The position numbers were made by a program, and so were the translations under genes. A stretch of DNA of 64,000 bases from Cellulosimicrobium cellulans (GTDB lineage Bacteria; Actinomycetota; Actinomycetes; Actinomycetales; Cellulomonadaceae): assembly GCF_024124905.1 (NCBI RefSeq), contig NZ_JAMXST010000004.1, positions 651,411 through 715,410 on the forward strand. Direction: 5' to 3'. The stretch's first letter is position 1; each line of letters begins with the position of its first letter. Below the pieces are notes generated by a model. It did no database searches and was not told the DNA's origin. It saw only the letters and a program-made list of their open reading frames with translations. Below, one piece after another: positions 38,431 through 47,324 of this stretch.

Positions 38431-38645
38431 GCACCGCGCTCGGCGTGCGGGCGCTCGGCGGACGGGCGGCCCATCGGCCGGGCCGACCGTACGCTGCCCG
38501 CACGACGAGCACGACGGGGACCTCCGGGTCTCCGGCCCCGGCGCCCGGGAACGGGCGCTCCGGCCCGGCGCCGGGGCACCCCCGGGGTCCGACGACCGCC
38601 GTCGGCCCCGGAGCCACCCACAGACCACGACGAGGTGATGACCCG

Positions 38646-39374
38646 ATGTCCCGAACGTCTGCGCAGCCCAGCGGCACCCGCAGCGGCACCAGCACCCGCA
38701 CCCGACCCCGCGTCGGGGTGCGCGCTCTTCTCACCGCGGCGCTCGGCGTGCTGCTCGGCGCCGTCGTCGCGCTGCTGGGCGTCGCGGCCCCCGCGGCCGC
38801 GCACGGCGGCGACGTCGTGATCTCCCTCGGCACCGACGGGGAGGGCGGCATCTCCGCCAACCTCACCTACAAGATCGACGGGCACCCGGTCGAGGAGTCT
38901 GCCGACGTCTCCGTGACCGCGGAGTCCGCCGACGGCGAGACCGTCGGACCGCTCACGCTCTCCTCGGCGTCGGAGGGCGTCGGCTGGTACACGTCCGAGC
39001 CCGGCGTCCTCGCCGAGGGCAACTGGACCCTCACCGCCACGATCACCCACCCGGCCGAGGCGACCGCCACCGCGCAGGTCGACGTCGTGCCGCTGCCCGA
39101 GCTCGCTCCGGATGCGGCCGACGAGGCCGCGGCCGACGCCGAGGGCGGCGCCGCGGACGGGGCCGACGAGGACGCCGACGCCGCGGCGGACGCGTCCGGT
39201 ACCGCGGACGACGAGTCGAGCGGGAGCGGCGCGGGCGTGTGGATCGCCGTCGCCGTGGTCGCCGCGCTCCTCCTCGTCGGCGGGTACGTCGTCGTCCGCC
39301 GCCGTGCGCGCGCTGCCGCCGCCGAGGCGTCGGACGGCAAGCCCCGATCCCTGTCCAGCACGTCCGCCCGGTGA
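38646..39374 (+). CDS. Exported single-pass membrane protein, function unknown
   Basis: 242 residues. An N-terminal signal ([20 protein letters not shown], ending [10 protein letters not shown]) precedes an Ig-like beta domain of about 100 residues ([40 protein letters not shown]) that recalls the FixH/YtkA-like fold. A long Ala/Asp/Glu-rich linker leads to one C-terminal transmembrane helix ([19 protein letters not shown]) and a basic tail. The mature N-terminus AHGGD could bind a metal. It lies between giant protein 1 and the isomerase-like gene, and a comparable anchored protein follows giant protein 2, so a helper or surface-docking role is possible. Confidence 0.7.
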   Translation: MSRTSAQPSGTRSGTSTRTRPRVGVRALLTAALGVLLGAVVALLGVAAPAAAHGGDVVISLGTDGEGGISANLTYKIDGHPVEESADVSVTAESADGETVGPLTLSSASEGVGWYTSEPGVLAEGNWTLTATITHPAEATATAQVDVVPLPELAPDAADEAAADAEGGAADGADEDADAAADASGTADDESSGSGAGVWIAVAVVAALLLVGGYVVVRRRARAAAAEASDGKPRSLSSTSAR

Positions 39375-39415
39375 CCCCGGGCGCGATACCGAGAACGACC
39401 GAAGGAGACACGACC

Positions 39416-40417
39416 ATGGCACGACCGATCACCCTCTTCACCGGGCAGTGGGCCGACCTGCCGTTCGAGGAGGTGGCGCGGCTCGCGTCCGGCTGGGGCT
39501 ACGACGGCCTGGAGATCGCCTGCTGGGGAGACCACCTCGACCCGTGGCGCTGGGACGACGACGAGTACGTCCAGGGCAAGCTCGACCTGCTGGCCAAGTA
39601 CGACCTCAAGGTCTACGCGATCTCGAACCACCTCAAGGGCCAGGCCGTCTGCGACGACCCGATCGACCAGCGCCACCGCGACATCCTCCCCGACGTCGTG
39701 TGGGGCGACGGCGACCCCGAGGGCGTGCGCCAGCGTGCCGCCGAGGAGATGAAGCACACCGCGCGCCTCGCGGCGAAGCTGGGCGTGAAGACCGTCGTGG
39801 GCTTCACGGGCTCGGCGATCTGGAAGTACGTCGCGATGTTCCCGCCCGTCTCGCAGGAGGCGATCGACGCCGGCTACCAGGACTTCGCCGACCGCTGGAA
39901 CCCGATCCTCGACGTCTTCGACGAGGTCGGCGTGAAGTTCGCCCACGAGGTGCACCCGAGCGAGATCGCGTACGACTACTGGACGACCGTCCGCACGCTC
40001 GAGGCGATCGGGCACCGCGAGGCGTTCGGCCTCAACTGGGACCCGAGCCACATGGTGTGGCAGGACCTCGACCCGGTGAGCTTCCTGTGGGACTTCAAGG
40101 ACCGCATCTACCACGTGGACTGCAAGGACACGAAGAAGCGGATGCACAACGGCCGCAACGGCCGGATGGGCTCGCACCTCGCCTGGGCGGACCCGCGCCG
40201 CGGCTGGGACTTCATCTCGACGGGCCACGGCGACGTGCCGTGGGAGGACGCGTTCCGCATGCTCAACACGATCGGCTACGAGGGCCCGATCTCCGTCGAG
40301 TGGGAGGACGCCGGCATGGACCGCCTGGTCGGCGCGCCCGAGGCGCTCGCGTTCGTCAAGAAGTACGCCTTCGACGCTCCGGACGCGGCCTTCGACGCCG
40401 CGTTCTCGACCAAGTAG
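39416..40417 (+). CDS. Sugar phosphate isomerase/epimerase-family TIM-barrel enzyme, locus I
   Basis: 333-residue AP-endonuclease-2/xylose-isomerase-like barrel. [19 protein letters not shown] starts the barrel and [15 protein letters not shown] follows. Likely metal ligands are the Glu in [13 protein letters not shown], the Asp-His in [10 protein letters not shown], the His in [10 protein letters not shown] and the Glu in ISVEWEDAG. The family includes epimerases, inosose dehydratase and the lyase/hydratase enzymes that process 3-keto sugars; the last fits the Gfo/Idh/MocA neighbours. GAAGGAGA precedes the ATG at 39416. It is the final gene of locus I, and tandem hairpins follow. Confidence 0.85.
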   Translation: MARPITLFTGQWADLPFEEVARLASGWGYDGLEIACWGDHLDPWRWDDDEYVQGKLDLLAKYDLKVYAISNHLKGQAVCDDPIDQRHRDILPDVVWGDGDPEGVRQRAAEEMKHTARLAAKLGVKTVVGFTGSAIWKYVAMFPPVSQEAIDAGYQDFADRWNPILDVFDEVGVKFAHEVHPSEIAYDYWTTVRTLEAIGHREAFGLNWDPSHMVWQDLDPVSFLWDFKDRIYHVDCKDTKKRMHNGRNGRMGSHLAWADPRRGWDFISTGHGDVPWEDAFRMLNTIGYEGPISVEWEDAGMDRLVGAPEALAFVKKYAFDAPDAAFDAAFSTK

Positions 40418-40430
40418 CACGCACAGTCTC

Positions 40431-40457
40431 CCGTCGGCCGGCGCTGCCGGCCGGCGG
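40431..40457 (+). terminator. First of two tandem hairpins ending locus I
   Basis: 12-bp stem with one G-T pair (CCGTCGGCCGGC) and a 3-nt loop, 13 nt after the stop. Confidence 0.7.
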
Positions 40458-40476
40458 GTGGGGGAGAACAGTCCGA

Positions 40477-40521
40477 CACGCCACCGCCCCCGGCCCCTCG
40501 ACGGCCGGGGGCGGTGGCGTG
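40477..40521 (+). terminator. Second tandem hairpin ending locus I
   Basis: Perfect 19-bp stem (CACGCCACCGCCCCCGGCC) with a 7-nt loop. With the preceding hairpin it insulates locus II. Confidence 0.85.
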
Positions 40522-40588
40522 CCCGCGTCCGGGGTCTCGTCCGTCGTCCCGTCGCGCGTCGCCGTCCGCGTCGTCGCTGGCTGCGCCC

Positions 40589-40604
40589 ATGTGATCCTTC
40601 ACAT
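40589..40604. promoter_or_regulatory. Palindrome ATGTGA-N4-TCACAT upstream of locus II
   Basis: A perfect 6-bp inverted repeat about 45 nt upstream of operator D. Half-sites resemble CRP/GlxR and Rex sites, but the spacing between TGTGA and TCACA is 4 nt, not 6, so the binding protein is uncertain. It lies where an activator would bind. Confidence 0.45.
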
Positions 40605-40649
40605 TTGTTTCGTGGCTTGGGTTATCTAACCGTGACGATCAATGTTCGG

Positions 40650-40685
40650 CTTTTGCTTGACGCTCGACAGAAGTGGCCCTACGTT
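40650..40685 (+). promoter_or_regulatory. Operator site D and leaderless promoter of locus II
   Basis: The 24-bp site at 40650-40673 has arms CTTTTG and CAGAAG around TTGACGCTCG and differs from site A at three positions. The promoter reads TTGACG (40657-40662), 17 nt, TACGTT (40680-40685), placing the start at the ATG at 40693; there is no Shine-Dalgarno sequence. Layout is the same as at locus I. Confidence 0.75.
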
Positions 40686-40692
40686 GTCATCC

Positions 40693-41940
40693 ATGCGAGC
40701 CGACGACGTCGCGCAGGACGTGCGTACCCCGGTGCTGGACCCGGGTGCCCACCTCCCCGGAGCGACCACGACAGGGGCCCCTGCCGCCCGTACGACCTTC
40801 CCCGCCAGCGCCCCCGACGCGGGCGGTCTGCCGGCCTCCGGCTATCGCGCGGGGATCCTCGGCGCCGGGTTCATGGGGGGCGTCCACGCGCGGGCCGTGC
40901 GCACCGGCGGCGGCCGGGTCGTCAGCGTCGCGGCCGCCGACCTCGACATCGCCCGCGCGGCCGCGCCGGGGCTCGGGGCCGAGCGCGCCGTCGCCACCGC
41001 GGAGGAGCTGCTCGCCGACCCCGAGGTCGACGTCGTGCACGTGTGCACGCCCAACCACCTGCACGTGCCCCTCGCGCGCGCCGCGCTCGCGGCGGGCAAG
41101 CACGTGGTGTGCGAGAAGCCGCTCGCGACCGACGTCGAGGGCGCGGTCGAGCTCGCCGGCCTGGCCGCCGAGGCCCGCGCGGCGGACGGCCGGGTCGCCG
41201 TCGTGCCGTTCACGTACCGGTTCCACGCGATGGTGCGCGAGGCGCGCGAGCGCGTGCGCCGCGGCGAGGTCGGCACCATCTCGCTCGTGCACGGCTCGTA
41301 CCTGCAGGACTGGCTCCTGCGGGAGTCGGACGACAACTGGCGCGTCGACCCCGCGCTCGGCGGCGCGAGCCGGGCCTTCGGGGATATCGGCTCCCACTTC
41401 TGCGACCTGCTCGAGTTCACCACCGGGCAGCGCATCGTCCGGCTCGTCGCGCAGTCGGCCACCGTCAACCCGCACCGCCGGGGCGCGGACGGCGTCGTGC
41501 ACGAGGTGGCGACCGAGGACGCCGTCACGCTCCAGTACGCGACGGACGGCGGGGCGCTCGGGACCGCGGTCATCTCCCAGGTGTCGGCGGGCCGCAAGAA
41601 CCGTCTCTACCTCGAGATCTCCGGCTCGGAGTCGACGCTGTCGTTCGACCAGGAGCAGCCCGAGACGCTGTGGGAGGGCCGCCGCGACGTCTCGCGCCTC
41701 CTCGTCCGCGACCCCGAGGCGCTCTCCCCGGCCGCCGCACGCTACTCGCGCCTGCCCGCCGGGCACCCCCAGGGCTACCAGGACTGCTTCGACGCGCTCG
41801 TCGGCGACACGGCGGCGGCGATCCGCGGCGAGGTCCCGGACGGGCTGCCCACGTTCGACGACGGCCTGCGCGCCGCCCGCCTCGCCGCCGCCGTGGGCGA
41901 GTCGGTGCGCTCGGGCGGCTGGGTGGAGGTGCCGGCATGA
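40693..41940 (+). CDS. Gfo/Idh/MocA-family sugar oxidoreductase, locus II
   Basis: 415-residue NAD(P)-dependent oxidoreductase. A disordered Ala/Thr/Pro tail of about 50 residues precedes the Rossmann motif AGILGAGFMGGVHARAV; VCEKPLATDVEGA holds the catalytic lysine. LVHGSYLQDWLLRESDDNWR followed by FGDIGSHFCDLLEF marks the substrate domain. It shares the YLQDW segment with the locus I enzyme but is otherwise quite different, so the two may run opposite steps (oxidation of a sugar and reduction of a 3-keto product). The start at 40693 is set by the promoter; its stop overlaps the ATPase ATG by 4 bp. Confidence 0.87.
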   Translation: MRADDVAQDVRTPVLDPGAHLPGATTTGAPAARTTFPASAPDAGGLPASGYRAGILGAGFMGGVHARAVRTGGGRVVSVAAADLDIARAAAPGLGAERAVATAEELLADPEVDVVHVCTPNHLHVPLARAALAAGKHVVCEKPLATDVEGAVELAGLAAEARAADGRVAVVPFTYRFHAMVREARERVRRGEVGTISLVHGSYLQDWLLRESDDNWRVDPALGGASRAFGDIGSHFCDLLEFTTGQRIVRLVAQSATVNPHRRGADGVVHEVATEDAVTLQYATDGGALGTAVISQVSAGRKNRLYLEISGSESTLSFDQEQPETLWEGRRDVSRLLVRDPEALSPAAARYSRLPAGHPQGYQDCFDALVGDTAAAIRGEVPDGLPTFDDGLRAARLAAAVGESVRSGGWVEVPA

Positions 41941-43610
41941 CCGCGACGACCACGCGCGAGCCTCGGCCGCCGACGGCGGGGGAGGGCGGCGACGGGCCGA
42001 TCCTGCGGCTGCGCGGCATCGGCAAGGAGTTCTTCGGCAACTCCGTGCTGCGCGGCATCGACCTCGACGTGCGACCGGGCGAGGTGCACGCGCTCGTCGG
42101 CGAGAACGGCGCCGGCAAGTCGACGCTCATGAAGATCATCGCGGGCGTGCACCGCCCTGACGCGGGCACGATCGAGCTCGACGGCGCGGACACCACCTTC
42201 GCGTCGCCGCTCGCCGCGCAGCACGCGGGCGTGTCGACGGTGTTCCAGGAGTTCAACCTCCTGCCCGAGCGGTCCGTCGCCGAGAACGTCTACCTCGGTC
42301 GCGAGCCGCGCCGCGCGGGACTCGTCGACCGCCGCCGCATGCACGCCGACACCACGGCGCTCCTCGCCGACCTCGGCCTCACCGGCCTCGCCTCGTGGAC
42401 GCGCGTCGGCTCGCTCTCGGTCGCGCAGCAGCAGATCGTCGAGATCGTCAAGGCCGTGTCCTACGACGCGCGCATCATCTCGATGGACGAGCCGACGGCA
42501 GCGCTGGCCGACCAGGAGGTCGAGCTGCTCTACGAGCTCGTCCACCGGCTCAAGGAGCGCGGCGTCGCGATCCTCTACGTGTCGCACCGCCTCAAGGAGA
42601 TCTTCGACCTCTGCGACACCATCACGGTGCTCAAGGACGGCAACCACGTCCTGACGACGCCGACGGCCGACATCGACCCCGACCGGCTCGTGCGCACCAT
42701 GGTCGGCCGCGACTTCGCCGGGTACTTCCCGGACAAGGACCCCTCGACGGTCCCGGGCGAGGTGCGCCTCGCGCTCGAGGGCGTGGGCAACACGCAGGTC
42801 GACGACGTCTCGCTCGAGGTGCGCGCGGGGGAGATCGTCGCGCTCGCCGGCCTCCAGGGCTCGGGACGCACGGAGATCGCGCACGGCATCTTCGGGATCG
42901 CGGGCTTCACCCGCGGGCGCGTGCTCGTCGGCGGCACGCCGGTCGACGTGCGCTCGCCGCGCCAGGCGGTGCGGGCCGGGCTCGCGCTCGTGACCGAGGA
43001 CCGCAAGGCGGAGGGCCTCGCGCTCGGCCAGTCGATCCTCGCGAACGCGCGGCTCGTGCTCGACGCCGTCGTGCCCGGCCAGGCGGACCGGCGCGCGAAG
43101 CGCATCCCCGGCATCCTCTCCTCCCTGGAGCTCGTCGCGAGCTCGCAGGAGGCCGAGGTCCAGTACCTGTCGGGCGGCAACCAGCAGAAGGTCGTCCTCG
43201 CGAAGTGGCTGGTCACCGACCCGCAGGTCATCGTGCTCGACGAGCCGACCCGCGGCATCGACGTCGGCGCCAAGCGCGCGGTCTACGACCTCATGCGCGA
43301 GCTCACCGCGAGCGGAGTCGCCGTCCTGTTCATCTCCTCCGAGCTCCCCGAGGTCGTCGCGATGGCGGACCGCGTGCTCGTCATGCGCGACGGCCGCCTC
43401 GCGGGCGAGCTCCCCGCCGGCAGCGACGAGGAGACCGTCATGGCACTCGCCACGGGCGCGGGGGAGGACACCTCCGGCGAGCACGTCCAGGTCGACCTCG
43501 ACGCTCTCGCCGGCGCCGACGACCTTCCGGGCGCCGAGCCCGCCACCGCGCCGGACGGACCGCCCGCGTCCGCCCAGCACCCCACCGACGGCCCGCAGGA
43601 GGACCGATGA
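41937..43610 (+). CDS. Sugar ABC transporter ATPase (RbsA/MglA type), locus II
   Basis: 557-residue duplicated ATPase. Domain 1: GENGAGKSTLMKIIAGV, LSVAQQQIVEIVKAV and IISMDEPTAALAD. Domain 2: GLQGSGRTEIAHGIFG, LSGGNQQKVVLAKWL and VIVLDEPTRGIDVGA. About 50 extra C-terminal residues (Ala/Pro/Asp-rich) extend past the usual family end. ATG at 41937 overlaps the preceding stop and its own stop overlaps the next gene (ATGA), so the four genes from 40693 to 45732 are tightly coupled. It is only moderately similar to the locus I ATPase, so the two importers are not a recent duplication. Confidence 0.93.
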   Translation: MTATTTREPRPPTAGEGGDGPILRLRGIGKEFFGNSVLRGIDLDVRPGEVHALVGENGAGKSTLMKIIAGVHRPDAGTIELDGADTTFASPLAAQHAGVSTVFQEFNLLPERSVAENVYLGREPRRAGLVDRRRMHADTTALLADLGLTGLASWTRVGSLSVAQQQIVEIVKAVSYDARIISMDEPTAALADQEVELLYELVHRLKERGVAILYVSHRLKEIFDLCDTITVLKDGNHVLTTPTADIDPDRLVRTMVGRDFAGYFPDKDPSTVPGEVRLALEGVGNTQVDDVSLEVRAGEIVALAGLQGSGRTEIAHGIFGIAGFTRGRVLVGGTPVDVRSPRQAVRAGLALVTEDRKAEGLALGQSILANARLVLDAVVPGQADRRAKRIPGILSSLELVASSQEAEVQYLSGGNQQKVVLAKWLVTDPQVIVLDEPTRGIDVGAKRAVYDLMRELTASGVAVLFISSELPEVVAMADRVLVMRDGRLAGELPAGSDEETVMALATGAGEDTSGEHVQVDLDALAGADDLPGAEPATAPDGPPASAQHPTDGPQEDR

Positions 43611-44653
43611 GCACCGCGGTCGCGACCGCCGCCCCCACCGCGCGCCGCGCCCCCGCGCGTCGGCGCCGCCTGGGGTCGACGGAGATCGTCTACCTCGCCC
43701 TCGTCGGGATCCTCGTGATCGCCGGCGTCCTCGTCGCCGTCGGCGGCGGCAACCTGTTCAGCACCGCGAACACGGCGTACATGCTCACGCAGACGAGCCT
43801 CCTCGGTTTCGTCGCGATCGGGCAGACGTTCGCGATCCTCTGCAAGTCGCTCGACCTGTCGGTCGGCTACGTCGTGGCGCTCAGCTCGATCGTCGGCGCG
43901 ACGACCATGGCGGGCGACCCCTCGCGCGTCTGGCTCGGCGTCCTCGCGGCGGTGGGCGTCGCGGCGGTCGTCGGCCTGGTTAACGGGCTCGTCATCGCGA
44001 AGCTCCGCGTCAACGCGTTCATCGCGACGCTCGGCGTGGGCCTCATCATCAAGGGCTACCTCGACACGCAGTTCAAGGGCCCGGCGGGCGAGGTGCCCGC
44101 CTCGTTCCAGATGTTCGGGTACACGCGCGTCGGCCCGGTGCCGATCTCGACGATCGTCATGCTGCTCGTCGCGGCCGTCGGCGTCGTGCTCCTCACGCGC
44201 ACCCGGCCGGGTTACCACATGTTCGCGGTCGGCGGGAACACCGACGTCGCGCGGCTCTCGGGCATCCGGACCGACCGGACGCTGGTCCTCGCGCACGTGC
44301 TGTGCTCGGTCTGCGCGGGCGTCGCGGGGCTCCTCATCGCCGCGCGCTTCGGCACCGGCAACGCGCTCGTGTACTCCTACGGGCTCGACCTCGACTCGAT
44401 CGCGGCCGTCGTGCTGGGCGGCACGCTCCTCATGGGCGGGCGCGGCTCGATCGTCGGGACCGTGGGCGGCGTCCTCATCCTCGCGGTGCTCGACACGGTG
44501 TTCAACGTCCTCGACGTCGACCCGTTCTTCAAGGACGTCCTGCGCGGCGTCATCATCATCGCCGCCGTCGCGCTGTACGCCCGGCGCCAGATCGACCCGG
44601 CGAGCAGCCGGGCCCGCTTCCGCCCGACCCGCACCGGAGGTGCGTCCGCATGA
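43607..44653 (+). CDS. Sugar ABC transporter permease (RbsC type) 1, locus II
   Basis: 348-residue permease. A basic N-terminus (RRAPARRRRLGSTEIVY) is followed by about ten hydrophobic segments. AILCKSLDLSVGYVVALSS, VNAFIATLGVGLIIKGYLD, HMFAVGGNTDVARLSGI (ATPase-contact loop) and GGTLLMGGRGSIVG are family landmarks. In the first, CKSLDLSVG replaces the common TGGIDLSVG, a variation that may matter for substrate. Overlaps both neighbours by 4 bp. It should pair with the next permease as a heterodimer. Confidence 0.92.
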   Translation: MSTAVATAAPTARRAPARRRRLGSTEIVYLALVGILVIAGVLVAVGGGNLFSTANTAYMLTQTSLLGFVAIGQTFAILCKSLDLSVGYVVALSSIVGATTMAGDPSRVWLGVLAAVGVAAVVGLVNGLVIAKLRVNAFIATLGVGLIIKGYLDTQFKGPAGEVPASFQMFGYTRVGPVPISTIVMLLVAAVGVVLLTRTRPGYHMFAVGGNTDVARLSGIRTDRTLVLAHVLCSVCAGVAGLLIAARFGTGNALVYSYGLDLDSIAAVVLGGTLLMGGRGSIVGTVGGVLILAVLDTVFNVLDVDPFFKDVLRGVIIIAAVALYARRQIDPASSRARFRPTRTGGASA

Positions 44654-45732
44654 CCACCGACACCACGCGCCGGACGATCCCCGCGCGCGCGCCGCGGGCC
44701 GGCTGGCTCGAGCGCCTCACCGCGGGCGGGAGCTGGACCGTGTTCGCGCTGCTCGTGCTCGTCTTCGCGGTCATCCTCGTGATGAACCCGTCGTTCGGCG
44801 AGCCCATGTCGCTCATGGCCTTCGTCAAGAAGGCGGCGCCGCTGGTCATCCTCGCGATCGGACAGTACTTCGTCATCGTCTCGGGCGAGTTCGACCTCTC
44901 GGTCGGGTCGCTCGTCGGAGCCCAGGTCGTCATCGCGGCGAAGCTCATGGACGGCGAGGACTCGATGACGTGGCCCGTCATGGCCCTCATGATCGTCTTC
45001 GGTCTCGCGGTCGGCCTCGTCAACGGCCTCGTGACGACGCTGCTCAAGGTGCCGTCGTTCATCACGACGCTCGGCATGATGCTCGTGCTCTACGGCGCGA
45101 TCCGGCTCTGGACGGGCGGCGCCCCCACGGGCGCGCTGACCGACGGCTTCCGGCAGTGGGGACGCGGGGGCATCCCCGACACGCCCGGCCAGTTCCAGGT
45201 GCCGTACGCGCTCATGGTCGTCGTGGTGCTCGGCGTCCTCGCCGCCCTGCTCATGCGCCGCCCGTTCGGCCGCACGCTCGTCGCCACCGGCGACAACGAC
45301 GTCGCGGCCGGCTACGCCGGGGGCTCCGTGTGGTGGGTGCGCACGCGCGCCTTCCTCCTCTCGGGCTTCATGGCCACGGTCGCCGCCATCCTCATCGGTG
45401 GCTACGCGGGCGTCACCGCGCAGGTCGGGCAGGGCCTGGAGTTCATGGCCATCACGGCCGTCGTGCTCGGGGGCGTCGTGCTCGGCGGCGGGCGGGGCAC
45501 CGTGATCGCCGCGATGGCCGGCGCGCTCACCCTCGAGGCGCTGTTCACGCTGTTCAACCAGCTCAGCCTCCCGTCGACGATCCGGCCCGCCGTGCAGGGC
45601 GTGATCATCATCGCGGCCGTCGCCTACGCCGCGCTGCCGCGCCGGTCGCGGCGCCGCTCGTCCACCCCCGACGCCCCGCCTGCCGCGGGCCCGACCCCCG
45701 CACCGAAGGAGCCCGCCCCCGCGAACGCCTGA
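44650..45732 (+). CDS. Sugar ABC transporter permease (RbsC type) 2, locus II
   Basis: 360-residue permease with about nine or ten hydrophobic segments. VIVSGEFDLSVGSLVGAQ, VPSFITTLGMMLVLYGAI, TLVATGDNDVAAGYAGG and LGGVVLGGGRGTVIAAMAG match the family, and a charged Pro/Ala-rich tail of about 30 residues closes it. It overlaps the first permease by 4 bp. Sequence differs clearly from its neighbour, which supports a heterodimeric channel. The binding-protein gene follows after 127 nt with its own good ribosome site. Confidence 0.92.
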   Translation: MTTDTTRRTIPARAPRAGWLERLTAGGSWTVFALLVLVFAVILVMNPSFGEPMSLMAFVKKAAPLVILAIGQYFVIVSGEFDLSVGSLVGAQVVIAAKLMDGEDSMTWPVMALMIVFGLAVGLVNGLVTTLLKVPSFITTLGMMLVLYGAIRLWTGGAPTGALTDGFRQWGRGGIPDTPGQFQVPYALMVVVVLGVLAALLMRRPFGRTLVATGDNDVAAGYAGGSVWWVRTRAFLLSGFMATVAAILIGGYAGVTAQVGQGLEFMAITAVVLGGVVLGGGRGTVIAAMAGALTLEALFTLFNQLSLPSTIRPAVQGVIIIAAVAYAALPRRSRRRSSTPDAPPAAGPTPAPKEPAPANA

Positions 45733-45859
45733 GCACCGGCGCCCCGGCGGACTCCCGCCCGCGCGACCCCGACCACGCCCGAAAGACCCCCTTCCGAGCT
45801 GTACCCCTTCCCCCGCACGCTGCGGGACGACGACGTCTCACCCCCAAGGAGAGAAGGAC

Positions 45860-47089
45860 ATGCGACGTACACGAGCACTCCTGGCCGGCGCGGCGGTGGC
45901 CACGCTGTTCCTCACGGCCGCCTGCACGACCGACACCCCCACCGACACCGGCGAGGGTGGCGAGACCTCGGCCGAGGAGAGCCCCGCGAGCGAGGAGTCC
46001 GGCGGCGCCGACTCCGAGTGGTTCGTCCAGGCGGACTACGACCGTCAGCTCGCCCAGCGCGAGGTCGTGCCCGAGGGCCCGGCCGACCAGCCGTGGCTGC
46101 AGGCGATCGAGCCCGAGTACGTGGACACGGCCGAGTACGCGAGCGAGGGTGGCGGCAAGACGCTGTGCTTCTCGAACGCCTCGGTGTCCAACCCGTGGCG
46201 CGTGACCGGCTGGATCACGATGCAGCAGCAGGTCGACGTGCTGAAGTCCGAGGGCGTCATCGGCGAGTTCCGCGTCTCGGACGCGGCGGACGACGACAAC
46301 AAGCAGATCTCCGACATCCAGGCGTTCGTCGAGGCGGGCGACTGCGACGCGATCGTCATCTCCCCGTCCACGACGGCGACCCTCACGCCCGCGGTCGAGG
46401 CCGCGTGCGAGTCGGGCAAGCCCGTCATCGTGTTCGACCGTGGCGTGAACACCGACTGCATGGTCACGTTCATCCACCCGATCGGCGGCTACGCCTACGG
46501 TGCCGACGGCGCCGAGTTCCTCGTCGAGAACCTGGAGCCGGGCTCGAAGGTGCTCGCGCTGCGCATCCTGCCCGGCGTGGACGTGCTGGAGAACCGCTGG
46601 GCCGCGGCCGACAAGATCTTCTCGGAGTCCGAGCTCGAGGTCGTGGGCGCGGAGTTCACCGGCGGTGACGGTGCGAAGATCAAGGACATCGTCACGCAGT
46701 ACCTGCAGCGCGGGGACGTGGACGGCATCTGGATGGACGCGGGCGACGGCGCCGTCGCGGCGGTCGAGGCGTTCGAGGACGCTGGCAAGCCCTACCCGGT
46801 CTTCATGGGCGAGGACGAGATGAGCTTCCTGCGCAAGTGGAAGGACACGGACATGACCGCCCTCGGCGCCGTGTACTCGAACTTCCAGTGGCGCACCCCG
46901 ATCCTCGCGGCGCAGATGATCTGGGCCGGCGAGCAGGTCCCGTCGGAGTGGGTCCTGCCGCAGGCGCCGATCGAGGCCGAGGAGCTGGACGCGTACCTCG
47001 AGGCGAACAAGGACATGCCGTCGCTGCACTACGCGAAGTTCGGCGGAGAGGACCTGCCGGGCTTCCCGGAGGCATGGACCGACCGCTGA
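45860..47089 (+). CDS. Sugar-binding lipoprotein of the ABC importer, locus II
   Basis: 409-residue type I binding lipoprotein, lipobox LTAAC at Cys22, then a Glu/Thr/Ser-rich tether. TLCFSNASVSNPWRVTGWI opens the first lobe; GDCDAIVISPSTTATLTPA, GKPVIVFDRGVNTDCMVTF and GIWMDAGDGAVAAVEAF line the cleft. It is longer than the locus I protein and only distantly similar, so the two importers probably take different but related molecules. AAGGAGAGAAGG precedes the ATG. The stop codon lies within a 12-bp tandem repeat (see 47081), and two hairpins follow before the isomerase-like gene. Confidence 0.9.
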   Translation: MRRTRALLAGAAVATLFLTAACTTDTPTDTGEGGETSAEESPASEESGGADSEWFVQADYDRQLAQREVVPEGPADQPWLQAIEPEYVDTAEYASEGGGKTLCFSNASVSNPWRVTGWITMQQQVDVLKSEGVIGEFRVSDAADDDNKQISDIQAFVEAGDCDAIVISPSTTATLTPAVEAACESGKPVIVFDRGVNTDCMVTFIHPIGGYAYGADGAEFLVENLEPGSKVLALRILPGVDVLENRWAAADKIFSESELEVVGAEFTGGDGAKIKDIVTQYLQRGDVDGIWMDAGDGAVAAVEAFEDAGKPYPVFMGEDEMSFLRKWKDTDMTALGAVYSNFQWRTPILAAQMIWAGEQVPSEWVLPQAPIEAEELDAYLEANKDMPSLHYAKFGGEDLPGFPEAWTDR

Positions 47090-47116
47090 CCGGACCGCTG
47101 ACCGGACCGCTGACCG
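47081..47116. repeat. 12-bp tandem repeat, three copies, across the stop codon
   Basis: The unit GACCGCTGACCG is repeated exactly three times. The stop codon TGA is in the first copy, and each further copy repeats TGA in frame, so the gene has backup stops. Confidence 0.75.
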
Positions 47117-47156
47117 GTCGTCCGCACGGGACCTGACAGGTCCCGCAGAACCACCC

Positions 47157-47179
47157 GGTCCGACCCTCGCGGTCGGACC
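47157..47179 (+). terminator. Hairpin after the locus II binding-protein gene
   Basis: Perfect 9-bp stem GGTCCGACC with a 5-nt loop, 67 nt after the stop. Confidence 0.6.
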
Positions 47180-47227
47180 ACCCAGGGGCCGCCCGGTCGC
47201 CGTCCGACCGGCCGGGCGCCCCGCCCG

Positions 47228-47276
47228 CCCGACGACGCGGCGCACCTCCCGTGCGGAGGTGCCCCGCGGCGTCGGG
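47228..47276 (+). terminator. Long imperfect hairpin upstream of the second TIM-barrel gene
   Basis: An 8-bp inner stem (GCACCTCC/GGAGGTGC, 5-nt loop) is extended by CCGCG and CCCGACG outer segments with small bulges. It lies about 50 nt before the GTG at 47325 and may terminate or attenuate. Confidence 0.55.
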
Positions 47277-47324
47277 CACGCGGGCGGGACGGCCGAGAGC
47301 TCGGACCCGACGAGAGAGAGCGAC

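Noticed and set aside
33389..38866. An 1825-codon minus-strand frame opposite giant protein 1
   Set aside because: Same codon-bias effect; no domain or signal is recognisable in the translation.
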